From: Streptomyces sp. XY006 | GTDB taxonomy: Bacteria; Actinomycetota; Actinomycetes; Streptomycetales; Streptomycetaceae | Assembly: GCF_002237655.1 (NCBI RefSeq) | Contig: NZ_NOKT01000018.1 | Span: 62,001 to 126,000, forward strand | Length of the DNA: 64,000 nucleotides | Direction of reading: 5' to 3' | In this document: piece after piece, positions 16,492-27,211 of the stretch | Layout of the letters: each line of letters opens with the position of its first letter | Position numbering within the stretch: position 1 is the stretch's first letter | The notes under the pieces: model-generated | Told to the model about the DNA's origin: nothing | The model's database searches: none | What the model saw: the letters and a program-made list of their open reading frames with translations, nothing else | Made by a program: the position numbers and the translations under genes

Positions 16492-17133
16492 ATGGCCCGA
16501 CCGCGCAAGCCCTTGCTCAGCACCGACCGCATCGTCGAGACGGCCCGCGCGCTCGTGGACGCGGAGGGCCTCGCGGCCGTCTCCACCCGCCGGCTCGCCG
16601 CCGAACTGGGGGTCAGCGGGCCCTCGCTCTACAACCACTTCCGCACCAAGGACGAGATCCTGGAGGCGGTCGCCGACTCGGTGAGCGGCCAGGTCGACCT
16701 GTCGATGTTCGACGACGGCCGGGACTGGCGGACCGCGCTGCACGACTGGGCGGTCTCCTACCGGGCGGCGCTGCGCGACCATCCGAACATCGTCCCGGTG
16801 CTGGCCTCCGGGCCCGGCCGGCGCCCGGCGGGGCTGCGCCTGGCGGACGCCGTCTACGGCGCGATGGTGGCGGCGGGCTGGCCACCGGCGCACGCGACCT
16901 CGATCGGCGCGCTGATGCGCTACTTCGTGATGGGCTCCGCGCTCGGCTCCTTCGCGGGCGGCTTCGTGGACGACGCGAGCGCCTACGACCCCGCCGACTA
17001 TCCGCACCTGCAACAGGCGCACCTGCTCGCCGAGCAGCAGGAGAAGATCGACGAGCGGGCCTTCGAGACCGGTCTGACGGCCCTGCTGGACGGGCTGGCG
17101 CGCCAGTACGAGCAGGTGCGCCGGAGCGCGTAG
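16492..17133 (+). CDS. TetR-family regulator, divergent from acyl-CoA dehydrogenase
   Basis: 213 aa. HTH near residues 15-60 (ALVDAEGLAAVSTRRLAAELGVSGPSLYNHFRTKDEIL). The C-terminal domain (TetR_C type) has HDWAVSYRAALRDHPNIVPVLASGPG and ALMRYFVMGSALGSFAGG. The mRNA is probably leaderless: TACTAT at 16479-16484 is followed 8 nt later by the ATG, and there is no SD. The operator at 16447-16465 lies just upstream of this -10, allowing autorepression. It probably also controls the aldehyde/alcohol dehydrogenase operon 6 kb away, which carries the same operator. Confidence 0.9.
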   Translation: MARPRKPLLSTDRIVETARALVDAEGLAAVSTRRLAAELGVSGPSLYNHFRTKDEILEAVADSVSGQVDLSMFDDGRDWRTALHDWAVSYRAALRDHPNIVPVLASGPGRRPAGLRLADAVYGAMVAAGWPPAHATSIGALMRYFVMGSALGSFAGGFVDDASAYDPADYPHLQQAHLLAEQQEKIDERAFETGLTALLDGLARQYEQVRRSA

Positions 17134-17191
17134 GCCGCCTCCACCGGACACTTCGGCGACGGCCGAAGGGTCCGTGTCCCATGCTGGGGGC

Positions 17192-17902
17192 ATGACGACG
17201 AGGGACCCGCGGGCCACGGCGCTGGCCCGGCTCGCCGCGCTGGTCGCCGACGAGACCCGCGCCACGTGCCTGCTCGCGCTGCTCGACAGACGGGCCTGGA
17301 CGGCGGGCGAGCTGGCACGGCACGCGGGTGTCGCCGCGTCCACACTGAGCGAGCACCTGGGCAGGCTCGTCGCGGGCGGACTGCTCACCGAGGAGCGGCA
17401 GGGCCGGCACCGGTACGTCCGGCTGGCCGACGCGCGGGTCGCGCAGCTGGTCGAGGACCTGGCCGCGCAGGTCGCACCGGACCGGGCGGCACGGCCGCGC
17501 AACCTGCGCGAGTCGAGCGCCGGTTCGGCGCTGGCCCGGGGCCGTACCTGCTACGACCATCTCGCCGGACGGCTCGGCATCGCGGTGACCGACGCGCTGA
17601 CGGACCGGGGCCTGCTCGTGCAGGAGACCGGCTTCGCGCTCACCGACGCGGGGCTCGCCTGGTTCGAGGCGGCCGGGATCGGCCTCGACCGGCGGGGACG
17701 GCGGCCGCTGGCCCGGGCCTGTCTGGACTGGACCGAACGCCGGCCCCATCTCGCGGGCGTGGCGGGCGCGGCCCTGTGCCGGCACGCCCTGGAGGCGGGG
17801 TGGTGCGTGCGCATCGGCTCGGAGCGGGCGGTGAAGGTGACGGCGGCCGGTGAACGGGCCATGTCCGACCTGCTGGGCGTCGCGCCCGCAGCCCTGCGCT
17901 GA
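17192..17902 (+). CDS. ArsR/SmtB-type winged-helix regulator
   Basis: 236 aa, about twice the length of a bare ArsR repressor. The winged helix is N-terminal (LARLAALVADETRATCLLALLDRRAWTAGELARHAGVAASTLSEHLGRL, then the RQGRHRYVRL wing). The C-terminal half (TCYDHLAGRLGIAVTDAL, LTDAGLAWFEAAGI) is the extension common in actinobacterial members and has no metal-site cysteine pair. The start at MTTRDPRAT was chosen on family length. The EamA exporter gene follows after 81 bp on the same strand, so it could be its target. A hairpin with CTTCGGC arms precedes the gene. Confidence 0.85.
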   Translation: MTTRDPRATALARLAALVADETRATCLLALLDRRAWTAGELARHAGVAASTLSEHLGRLVAGGLLTEERQGRHRYVRLADARVAQLVEDLAAQVAPDRAARPRNLRESSAGSALARGRTCYDHLAGRLGIAVTDALTDRGLLVQETGFALTDAGLAWFEAAGIGLDRRGRRPLARACLDWTERRPHLAGVAGAALCRHALEAGWCVRIGSERAVKVTAAGERAMSDLLGVAPAALR

Positions 17903-17983
17903 CCCAAGGGCCCCGTGGCACCGGCCGCCCCGTCCGAAATCCGCGAGCTTCCCGACCCGCCTCCCCCTAGCCTCAGGAGCATG

Positions 17984-18949
17984 ATGAGCACCCCGCCCAC
18001 CGCCTCCCCCCGTCGTGCCGAGATGCTGGCCGCCGCCGCGGCCGCGGTCACCGTCGTGCTGTGGGCCTCCGCCTTCGTCTCGATCCGCAGCGCGGGGGAC
18101 GCCTACTCGCCGGGCGCGCTGGCGCTCGGGCGGCTGCTGGCGGGCGCGCTGACGCTGGGGGTGATCTGCCTGGTGCGGCGGGAGACGTGGCCGCCGCGCT
18201 CGGCCTGGCACGGGATCGCGATATCGGGCGTGCTGTGGTTCGGCTTCTACATGGTCGCCCTGAACTGGGGCGAGCAGCAGGTGGACGCGGGCACGGCCGC
18301 CCTGGTGGTGAACACCGGGCCCATCCTGATCGCGCTGCTCGGCTCCCGGCTGCTCGGCGACCCCATGCCGCCGCGGCTGCTGGCGGGCATGGCGGTGTCG
18401 TTCGCCGGTGCGGTGACCGTTGGTCTGTCGATGTCCGGCGAGGGCGGTTCCTCGGTGCTCGGGGTGGTGCTGTGCCTGCTGGCGGCGGTCGCGTACGCCG
18501 GTGGCGTCGTGGCGCAGAAGCCGGCGCTGGGCTCGGCGAGTCCGCTGCAGGTGACGACGTTCGGCTGCCTGGTCGGCGCGGTGGTGTGCCTGCCGTTCGC
18601 GGGGCTGCTGGTCCAGGAGGCCGCGAAGGCGCCGGCCTCCGCCACGCTCAACATGGTCTACCTCGGCGTCTTCCCGACCGCCCTCGCGTTCACCACGTGG
18701 GCGTACGCGCTGTCCCGGACGACCGCGAGCCGGATGGGCGCGACGACCTACGCGGCGCCCGCGCTGGTCGTCCTGATGTCCTGGCTGTTCCTCGGCGAGG
18801 TGCCGGGGCCGCTCACGCTGGCCGGCGGCGCGCTGTGCCTGGCGGGCGTGGCGGTGTCCCGGTCGCGCTCGCGGGCGGCGGCCCGGGCCGCTGTTCCGGG
18901 AGCGGTTCCGGAACAGCGGCCCGAGCAGGCGCCGGACTCGGCTCGCTGA
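17984..18949 (+). CDS. EamA (DMT-superfamily) transporter
   Basis: 321 aa with about ten hydrophobic segments in two EamA repeats (first from VLWASAFVSIRSAG, second from VLGVVLCLLAAVAYAGGVVAQK). Inner-membrane exporter of metabolites such as amino acids or drugs; the substrate is unknown. AGGAG lies 4 bp before the second of two adjacent ATGs, which decides the start. The C-terminal coding end contains a very stable 14-bp hairpin. Stops one base before the convergent MHS transporter gene ends. Confidence 0.88.
   Translation: MSTPPTASPRRAEMLAAAAAAVTVVLWASAFVSIRSAGDAYSPGALALGRLLAGALTLGVICLVRRETWPPRSAWHGIAISGVLWFGFYMVALNWGEQQVDAGTAALVVNTGPILIALLGSRLLGDPMPPRLLAGMAVSFAGAVTVGLSMSGEGGSSVLGVVLCLLAAVAYAGGVVAQKPALGSASPLQVTTFGCLVGAVVCLPFAGLLVQEAAKAPASATLNMVYLGVFPTALAFTTWAYALSRTTASRMGATTYAAPALVVLMSWLFLGEVPGPLTLAGGALCLAGVAVSRSRSRAAARAAVPGAVPEQRPEQAPDSAR
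18886..18921. terminator. Strong hairpin inside the eamA 3' end
   Basis: Perfect 14-bp arms (GGCCGCTGTTCCGG and its complement) with an 8-nt loop. It lies within the last codons of the EamA gene and 30 bp past the end of the convergent transporter gene, so it can end that transcript. Confidence 0.65.
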
Positions 18950-18950
18950 C

Positions 18951-20318
18951 TCAGCTCGCCGACTCGGCCTGGGCGCGGACCTCGGGCGCGGCCTCCGGCT
19001 CCGCCGCGCGGGCCCGGCGTGCGAGGACCCGGATCGAGAGCAGGGCGATCACCGACAGCCCGATGATGTAGCCGGAGACGGCCATGGAGGTGCCGGTCGC
19101 CTCCAGCAGCAGCACCATCACGAAGGGGGCGAGCCCGCCGCCCGCGACGGCGGCGATCTGGTAGCCGAGGGAGGCGCCGGTGTAGCGCATCTCGGGCGTG
19201 AACAGCTCGGCGAACAGCGCCGCCTGGGGGCCGTACATGATGCTCAGGAAGCAGCTGGCGACGAACGTGCCGACGGCGAGCCACAGCAGCGAGCCGGTGT
19301 CGATCAGCAGGAACAGCGGTACGGCCCACAGGGCGATGCCGGCCGCGCCCAGGGCGTAGATGCGGAGGCGGCCGATGCGGTCGGAGAGCGCCGCGGCGGC
19401 CGGGATCAGCACGAGCTGGATCAGGCTGACGCACAGCGAGACCATGAGGACCGGGCCCTTCTCCATGCCCAGTTCGCGGGTCGTGTAGTCGAGGACGCCC
19501 GTGATGATGATGTAGAAGGTCGCGGTGTTCACGGCGAAGGAGCCGCCGGCCAGGAGCACCGTGCCGAGGTGGCCGCGCAGGATGGTGCGCAGCGGGGAGC
19601 TCTGCTCGGACTTCTCCTTCTCCGCGAGCGCCCGCTCGGCCTCACGGAACGCCGGGGTCTCCTCGACGCGGGTGTGGATGTACCAGGCGAGGCCGAGCAC
19701 CAGCAGGCCGACCAGGAACGGCACGCGCCAGCCCCAGGCCGTGAACGCCGAGTCGGTGGTGAGGGCACCGGCCAGCAGGAAGACGGTGTTGGCGGTGACC
19801 ACGCCGATGGGGACGCCGAGCTGGACGACGCTGCCGTAGACGCCGCGCTTGCCCTCCGGGGCGTACTCGGTGGCCAGGAGCATCGCGCCGCCCCACTGGG
19901 CGCCGACGGCGACGCCCTGGGCGACGCGGAACAGCACGAGCAGGATCGGCGCGGCGACGCCGATGGTGTCGTACGTGGGGAGCAGGCCGATGCCGGTGGT
20001 GGCCACGCCCATGAGCGTGAGGGCGAGGACCAGCATCGGCTTGCGGCCGCGCCTGTCGCCGAGGTGTCCGGCGACGATGCCGCCGAGGGGGCGGGCCAGG
20101 AAGCCGACCGCGAAGGTGGCGAACGAGGCGAGGACGCCCGCGGTGGGACTGCCCGCGGGGAAGTACAGGTCGCCCAGGACCAGGGCGGCGGCGATGCCGA
20201 AGACGAAGTAGTCGTACCACTCGACGGCCGAGGCGAGTGCCGCCGCGGTGGCGACCCGGCGGCGGTTGCCGGCGGCGGGCGGGGTGGGGGCGGGCTGAGC
20301 GGAAGGTGCCGTGTCCAT
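18951..20318 (-). CDS. MHS-family MFS transporter (ProP/ShiA-like organic acid symporter)
   Basis: 455 aa, about 12 membrane helices. MHS marks: SAVEWYDYFVFGIAAALVLG at the first helix, the GHLGDRRGRKPML loop 2-3 motif and FRVAQGVAVGAQWGGAMLLATEY. The family imports metabolites such as shikimate, citrate, dicarboxylates or betaine with protons. ATG at MDTAPSAQ with GGAG upstream. The 16-bp operator at 20382-20397, 63 bp upstream, is the same element as before the SDR-ligase-TetR operon, suggesting it imports that pathway's acid (inference). Confidence 0.9.
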   Translation of the reverse strand: MDTAPSAQPAPTPPAAGNRRRVATAAALASAVEWYDYFVFGIAAALVLGDLYFPAGSPTAGVLASFATFAVGFLARPLGGIVAGHLGDRRGRKPMLVLALTLMGVATTGIGLLPTYDTIGVAAPILLVLFRVAQGVAVGAQWGGAMLLATEYAPEGKRGVYGSVVQLGVPIGVVTANTVFLLAGALTTDSAFTAWGWRVPFLVGLLVLGLAWYIHTRVEETPAFREAERALAEKEKSEQSSPLRTILRGHLGTVLLAGGSFAVNTATFYIIITGVLDYTTRELGMEKGPVLMVSLCVSLIQLVLIPAAAALSDRIGRLRIYALGAAGIALWAVPLFLLIDTGSLLWLAVGTFVASCFLSIMYGPQAALFAELFTPEMRYTGASLGYQIAAVAGGGLAPFVMVLLLEATGTSMAVSGYIIGLSVIALLSIRVLARRARAAEPEAAPEVRAQAESAS

Positions 20319-20381
20319 GCGGTGCGCGCTCCGGGGGGTGCGGGGACGGAACGGGGGGTGGCTCGGGTTCCGGGGAACGTA

Positions 20382-20397
20382 CTGACCGGACGGTATG
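20382..20397. promoter_or_regulatory. Operator of the 16-bp CGGTATG family before the MHS transporter
   Basis: CTGACCGGACGGTATG; differs at two positions from the site at 5442-5457. Confidence 0.6.
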
Positions 20398-20468
20398 GAC
20401 GTCAACGGGTCGTGCACCAGGACTTTTTGCCTGTACGTGGCACTCAGTGGGGCGCGGGCACGGCTGAG

Positions 20469-20495
20469 GCCCCGGCCTCGCGGGGAGGCCGGGGC
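20469..20495 (-). terminator. Hairpin terminator after the alcohol dehydrogenase gene
   Basis: GCCCCGGCCTC and its complement, 11-bp arms with a 5-nt loop, 15 bp past the stop of the minus-strand dehydrogenase gene. Confidence 0.65.
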
Positions 20496-20510
20496 GCGGG
20501 GCGGGACGGG

Positions 20511-21593
20511 CTAGAAGACGACCAGGGCCCGGCCGCCCTTGCCCGCCAGCATGTTCTCGAAGGCCGCCGGGATGCCGTCGAGCGAGATGCGTTCCGTCAC
20601 CAGGGCGCTCAGGTCGAGGCGGCCCGCCCGGACGTGCCCGGCCAGGACCGGGAGGTCCCGGGCGGGGTCGGAGTTGCCGTAGACGCAGCCGGTCAGGGTG
20701 CGGCCCCAGTGGAAGATCTCCAGGGCGTTGAAGGTGACCTGCTGGTCCTTGCCGCCGATGCCGACGACCGTGGTGCGGCCGCCGCGCCGGGTGGAGTCCC
20801 AGGCCGTGCGGATGGTGACGGCCCGCCCGGCGCACTCGACGGCCACGTCGACGCCCTGCCTGCCGGTGAGGCCGCGGATCTCGCGGGCGGTGGTGTCGGA
20901 GGCGACGAGGTAGTCGGTGGCGCCGGCCGTGCGGGCCAGTTCCTCCTTGGCCGGGGAGACGTCCACCGCGATGATCTTCGAGGCGCCGGCGATCCGGGCG
21001 GCCTGGATCGCCGCGAGGCCCACTCCCCCGACGCCGAAGACGGCGACCGTCTCGCCCTGCCGGACGCGGGCCGAGTGGTGGACGGCGCCGTAGCCGGTGA
21101 GGACCGCGCAGCCCAGCAGGGCGGCGTCGGTGAGCGGGACGCCGTCCGGTGCGGGCAGCACGCAGGAGGCGGGGACGACCGTCTCCTCGGCGAACGCGGC
21201 GACGTTCAGGCCGGGGTGGAGGTCGGTGCCCTCGGTGGTGCGGGCGTGGACGGCGGCGGCGCCGCTCAGGGCGTCGGCGCACAGCCACACCTCCCCGAGC
21301 GAGCAGGCGTGGCAGGCGCCGCAGGACGGGGCCCAGTTGAGGACGACTCCGTCACCGGGTGCGACATGGGTGACGCCCTCGCCGACGGCGACGACCGTGC
21401 CGGCGCCCTCGTGGCCGAGGACGGCCGGGACGGGCAGGCGCATGGTGCCGTTGGACAGGGACAGGTCGGAGTGGCAGACCCCGGCGGCGGCGAGCCGGAC
21501 GTGGACCTGTCCGGGTCCGGGGTCGGGCAGCTCGATGCCGGTGATCTCCAGCGGGGAGCCGACGGCGGGCAGGACGGCGGCGCGGACAGCCAT
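20511..21593 (-). CDS. Zinc-dependent MDR alcohol dehydrogenase
   Basis: 360 aa. Catalytic-zinc ligands in AGVCHSDLS and LGHEGAG; structural zinc in CGACHACSLGEVWLC with the C-x2-C-x2-C-x7-C spacing; NAD-binding AVFGVGGVGLAAIQAA. It oxidises an alcohol to an aldehyde, which the upstream aldehyde dehydrogenase can turn into acid; the genes are 20 bp apart and co-transcribed. The CGACH region resembles class-III-like and mycothiol-dependent enzymes, but the substrate cannot be fixed. ATG with GGGGAG 11 bp upstream; the much longer open frame is a shadow of the aldehyde dehydrogenase gene. Confidence 0.92.
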   Translation of the reverse strand: MAVRAAVLPAVGSPLEITGIELPDPGPGQVHVRLAAAGVCHSDLSLSNGTMRLPVPAVLGHEGAGTVVAVGEGVTHVAPGDGVVLNWAPSCGACHACSLGEVWLCADALSGAAAVHARTTEGTDLHPGLNVAAFAEETVVPASCVLPAPDGVPLTDAALLGCAVLTGYGAVHHSARVRQGETVAVFGVGGVGLAAIQAARIAGASKIIAVDVSPAKEELARTAGATDYLVASDTTAREIRGLTGRQGVDVAVECAGRAVTIRTAWDSTRRGGRTTVVGIGGKDQQVTFNALEIFHWGRTLTGCVYGNSDPARDLPVLAGHVRAGRLDLSALVTERISLDGIPAAFENMLAGKGGRALVVF

Positions 21594-21613
21594 GACGGAA
21601 GGGACTCCCCTGA

Positions 21614-23002
21614 CTAGAACTGGAGGGACTTGGTCTGGAGGTACTCGGCCAGGCCGTGCACGCCCAGTTCGCGGCCGACGCCGGACTGCTTGTAGCCGCC
21701 GAAGGGCGCGAGCGGGTTGAAGCGGCCGCCGTTGATGTCGACCTGGCCGGTCTCCATCCGGCGGGCGAAGGCCACGGCCTCGGCCTCGTCGCCGGCCCAG
21801 ACCGCACCGGCCAGGCCGTAGACCGTGCCGTTGGCGATCCGCAGGGCGTCCTCCTCGTCCTCGTAGCGGAGGATCGACAGGACCGGGCCGAAGATCTCCT
21901 CCTGCGCGATGGTCATGTCCTCGGTGACGTCGGCGAAGACGGTCGGGCTGACGAAGTAGCCCGTCTCGCGCGGGGCCTCGGGGCCGCCGGCGACCAGGCG
22001 GGCGCCCTCGGCGACGCCCTTCTCGATGTAGCCGCGCACCCGGTCCCGCTGCCGGGCGTTGACGACCGGGCCGATGCGCTCGCCGTACTTGGCGGCGGCC
22101 GTGGCGGCGAGGTCCACCGCCTCGTCGTAGCGGTCGCGGTGGACGAGCATCCGGGTCCAGGCGCTGCACGTCTGACCGGAGTTGGACATGACGTTGGCGA
22201 CGCCGACGTTGACGGCCTTGGCCAGGTCGGCGCTCGGGAGGATCACGTTGGCGGACTTGCCGCCGAGTTCGAGCGCGACCTTCTTGATCTGTCCGGCCGC
22301 GATCGCGGCGATCCGGCGGCCGACGGCGGTGGAGCCGGTGAAGGAGACCAGGTCGACGCCGGGGTGCTCGGCGAGGGCCTGCCCGGCGACCGGGCCGAGG
22401 CCCGTCACCAGGTTGAAGACGCCCGCCGGCACTCCGGCCTCGTGCACGGCCTCGGCGAACAGCCGGGCCACCAGCGGGGTGTCCTCGGCGGGCTTCACCA
22501 CGACCGTGCAGCCCGCGGCGAGGGCCGGGGCGACCTTGGCGACGATCTGGTGCAGGGGGTAGTTCCACGGCGTGATCGCGGCCACGACACCGATCGGCTC
22601 CTGGTGCACGACCGAGTTGCCGATCCTCTCCTCGAAGGGGTGCGTCGCCGCCAGCTCGGCGTAGGAACCCGCGACCGCGATCGGCACGGCCGCGTGGACG
22701 GCCTGTGAGAACTTCAGGGGCGAGCCGAGCTCGGCCGTCACCGTCTCGGCGATCTCGTCGGCCCGGGCCGCCAGGACGTCCCGGAGGGCCGAGAGGCGGG
22801 CGGCCCGCTCGGCGGGCGGGGTCGCGGCCCAGCCGGGCAGCGCCTCCCGGGCGGCCCGTACGGCGGCGTCGACGTCCTCGGCGGTACCGGCCGGGACCGT
22901 GCCGACGACCTGCTCGTCGGCCGGGTTCACGACCTCGATCACGTCCTGGCCGGCGGCGGGGCGCCAGGCGCCCCCGATGTACATGCCGTCGTGTGCCTTC
23001 AT
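21614..23002 (-). CDS. NAD(P)-dependent aldehyde dehydrogenase
   Basis: 462 aa. Catalytic Glu245 in LELGGKS and Cys279 in SNSGQTCSAWTR; the Rossmann motif FTGSTAVGRR; TPWNYPLHQ in the cofactor site. First gene of an operon with the zinc alcohol dehydrogenase. GGAGGAAGCGCG before the ATG is an excellent ribosome site. A 19-bp operator lies 41 bp upstream, the same as in the acyl-CoA dehydrogenase/TetR promoter at 16.4 kb. The alcohol-aldehyde-acid conversion could feed acyl-CoA metabolism. Confidence 0.94.
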   Translation of the reverse strand: MKAHDGMYIGGAWRPAAGQDVIEVVNPADEQVVGTVPAGTAEDVDAAVRAAREALPGWAATPPAERAARLSALRDVLAARADEIAETVTAELGSPLKFSQAVHAAVPIAVAGSYAELAATHPFEERIGNSVVHQEPIGVVAAITPWNYPLHQIVAKVAPALAAGCTVVVKPAEDTPLVARLFAEAVHEAGVPAGVFNLVTGLGPVAGQALAEHPGVDLVSFTGSTAVGRRIAAIAAGQIKKVALELGGKSANVILPSADLAKAVNVGVANVMSNSGQTCSAWTRMLVHRDRYDEAVDLAATAAAKYGERIGPVVNARQRDRVRGYIEKGVAEGARLVAGGPEAPRETGYFVSPTVFADVTEDMTIAQEEIFGPVLSILRYEDEEDALRIANGTVYGLAGAVWAGDEAEAVAFARRMETGQVDINGGRFNPLAPFGGYKQSGVGRELGVHGLAEYLQTKSLQF

Positions 23003-23042
23003 CGCGCTTCCTCCGGGGCGGGGGCGTCGTCGTCCGGCACAT

Positions 23043-23061
23043 AAACTAGCGGCGATAGTTT
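23043..23061. promoter_or_regulatory. 19-bp TetR operator before the aldehyde dehydrogenase operon
   Basis: AAACTAGCGGCGATAGTTT. Palindromic ends AAACTA and TAGTTT, matching the 16447-16465 element in spacing and length. Confidence 0.7.
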
Positions 23062-23205
23062 TCCGGCGCCAGACGTCCCGGGATGCCGGGCGCACCCGGT
23101 CCCGGTCATCACAGCACGGCCGGGGCCCGCGCCGGGTGTGCGGCTGCTCACTCCGCGCCGCGCAGGCTTCCCGGCCGGGCCCCTCCCTCGTTCGGACCGG
23201 GCCGC

Positions 23206-24546
23206 TCACTCCTCCAGGTCGGGCAGGTGGGCCGGGCTCGGGCAGATGCGGTCGCCGTGCTGGTCGAAGACGAACAGGTGGGCGAGGTCGACCAGGAGCG
23301 GCACCTGCATGCCGTGGCGGAGGGCCAGGTCCGGGGTGGTGCGGACGATGAGGTCGCCGGGCAGCCGGGGTTCGGCGGGCGCGGGGCGCGGCTCGGCGTC
23401 CCCGGGGTGCTCCAGGGCCACCACGGGCCCGGCCCGGCCGGCCGCCGTGCGCTCCCGCAGGCGGGTGAGGACCGAGCCCTCACGGCGGCGGCGCCGGGCG
23501 GGACGGCCGGGACGCGGGCGCGGGGCCTCCAGCTCGGGGACGACGGCGGGACTGGACCCGGTGTCGAAGTGCACGAGGATCTCGTGCCCCTGGAACTCCA
23601 CGTGCTCGACCAGACCGGTGAGCGGCACCTCACCGGGGCGGGCCGAGCTGTGCTTGGCGATGCGGACGGCCTCCGACCGCAGGCCCACGATGACCTCGCG
23701 GCCCTGCTGCACCCGCAGCAGCTGGTGGTCCAGGGACAGCGGCTCGGGCAGGCGCAGGAACTGCTTGCCCAGGCTGATGGTCATCGCCCCGTCGAGCGGG
23801 GCACGCACCAGGCCGCGCAGCAGGTTGATGCGCGGGGTGCCGATGAAGGCGGCGACGAAGACGTTGCCGGGCAGTGCGTAGACGGCCCGCGGGCTGTCGA
23901 CCTGCTGGAGCACACCGCCACGCAGCACCGCGACCCGGTCGCCGAGCGACATGGCCTCGGCCTGGTCGTGGGTGACGTAGATCGTGGTGACGCCCAGCTC
24001 CTTGGTCAGCTGGGAGATCTCGGCGCGCAGATGGGTGCGGAGCTTGGCGTCCAGGTTGGACAGCGGCTCGTCCATGAGGAAGGCGGAGGGGTGGCGGGCG
24101 ATGGCCCGGCCCATGGCGACCCGCTGGCGTTCGCCGCCGGAGAGCTGGCCGGGCAGGCGGTCGAGGAGATCCTCGATGCCCAGCATGCGGGCGGTGGCGT
24201 CCACCCGCAGGGAGGGGTCCGCGCCGGGGGACTCGATGCGCAGCGGGAAACCGATGTTGTTGCGGCTGGTCATGTTCGGGTACAGCGCGAAGTTCTGGAA
24301 GACCATCGCCATGTCCCGGCCGGACGGTGACAGGTCGTTGGCGTACTCGCCGTCGAGCAGCAGTTCGCCCTCGTCGATCTCCTCCAGTCCGGCGATCATC
24401 CTGAGCACGGTCGACTTGCCGCAGCCGGACGGGCCGAGCAGGACGAGGAACTCGCCGGGCGCGATGTCCAGCGACAGCCGGTCCACCACGCGGGCGCCTC
24501 GCGTGTAGGCCTTGCTCACGTCGTGCAGGGAGATGGCGCGTGTCAT
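23206..24546 (-). CDS. MsiK/UgpC-like ABC transporter ATPase
   Basis: 446 aa. Walker A GPSGCGKST (Lys44), Q-loop VFQNFALYP, signature LSGGERQRVAMGRAI, Walker B AFLMDEPLSNLDA, and a C-terminal regulatory (TOBE-like) domain as in MalK (VIVGLRSEAVRIA). A basic insert of about 30 residues (RPGRPARRRRREGS) breaks this domain. In Streptomyces MsiK serves many sugar importers; this copy also has no permease or binding-protein gene next to it, so it may energise remote importers. ATG at MTRAISLHDV chosen by homology; SD only GGGGGC. Confidence 0.9.
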   Translation of the reverse strand: MTRAISLHDVSKAYTRGARVVDRLSLDIAPGEFLVLLGPSGCGKSTVLRMIAGLEEIDEGELLLDGEYANDLSPSGRDMAMVFQNFALYPNMTSRNNIGFPLRIESPGADPSLRVDATARMLGIEDLLDRLPGQLSGGERQRVAMGRAIARHPSAFLMDEPLSNLDAKLRTHLRAEISQLTKELGVTTIYVTHDQAEAMSLGDRVAVLRGGVLQQVDSPRAVYALPGNVFVAAFIGTPRINLLRGLVRAPLDGAMTISLGKQFLRLPEPLSLDHQLLRVQQGREVIVGLRSEAVRIAKHSSARPGEVPLTGLVEHVEFQGHEILVHFDTGSSPAVVPELEAPRPRPGRPARRRRREGSVLTRLRERTAAGRAGPVVALEHPGDAEPRPAPAEPRLPGDLIVRTTPDLALRHGMQVPLLVDLAHLFVFDQHGDRICPSPAHLPDLEE

Positions 24547-24776
24547 GAGGTGCCCCCGAGGGGTCTTCAGGGCGCTGGTGCTCCGCGGTCGGAAGCCCCG
24601 TACGGGCCGTACGGGGCTGTGGGTCACGGAAGTTAACGGAATGTGCCCGGGCGGGGGAAGAGCCGGAACGGGATCGAGTGCGGCATTCCGACTGGCGAGA
24701 AGGCGGAATCCCGGATTCGGCGCCCCGGTCCGGGTCCCGGCCCGGGCCCTCGGTCGTCAGCGGATTGCCGGTGTGG

Positions 24777-26523
<1,747 letters not shown>

Positions 26524-26537
<14 letters not shown>

Positions 26538-27111
26538 CGGGGCGGCGGCGGAGCCGGAACCAGACCGTTCCCGCGACGGCCGCGAGGCCGACGGCGGCGG
26601 CGCCCGCGACCGGCGTGAACGCCTCGCCGCGGGCGATGCCGCCACCACCCGCCGGCGGGCCGCCGACCGGCGTCGTCGGCTTGGAGGTCGGGCAGTCGAC
26701 CTTGAACACCTTGAACTTGCCCGCCCCGTGGGCCTGGTCGGTCAGCCACGTGAGCTTGTACTGCCCGTTGGGCAGGTCCACGGCCTTGGTGCGGCCGGCG
26801 CCGCTCGCGTCGGCCGTGAACGTACCGGTGCGGGTGGCGCCGCCCGGGACCTCGGGCTGGGTCTGGATGGTCCAGTTGACCTTCTCCCCCGCGTCGAAGT
26901 TGAACGCGGCGAGGTAGAAGTCGCAGACCTTCGGGTCGTTGCGCTGGTCGTCGGCCCGGGTCGTGGCGGCGTGGACCTTGACGTCTCCGTTGTCCCCCGG
27001 GACAGGAGCGGCGAAGGCGGGCACACCGCTCAGGGTGGTCCCTGCGAGGGTGAGGGCGGCGAGGACGGCGGTACGGGTGCCGGCACGGCGCGCGAGGGGT
27101 ACGACGGGCAT
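26524..27111 (-). CDS. Secreted C-terminally anchored protein upstream of the sortase gene
   Basis: 195 aa. Signal peptide about 1-34 (LAALTLAGTTLSGVPAFA). Middle: beta-rich domain with VCDFYLAAFNFDAGEKVNWTIQTQ and ADASGAGRTKAVDLPNGQYKLTW. C terminus: Pro/Gly spacer, helix VAGAAAVGLAAVAGTVWF and the basic RLRRR tail, the layout of a wall-sorting signal, but no LPxTG or LAxTG; the place before the helix reads GGGGIARGEAFTP. GGAGG precedes the ATG. Co-transcribed with the sortase gene (14-bp overlap), so it may be a noncanonical substrate or a membrane partner. Confidence 0.8.
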
Positions 27112-27211
27112 GAATATGCCTCCAAGTCAGACGATTTTCATACAAACTCCTCGTCACCTGACTCTGTGTCACCTCACCGTCGAAAGGGGTGCAGCACCGC
27201 CCGACGACGCG

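Noticed and set aside
21594..23042. Fusion of the alcohol dehydrogenase with a 480-aa N-terminal extension
   Set aside because: The extension is the shadow of the aldehyde dehydrogenase gene on the same strand; its translation is low-complexity Arg/Gly/Pro.
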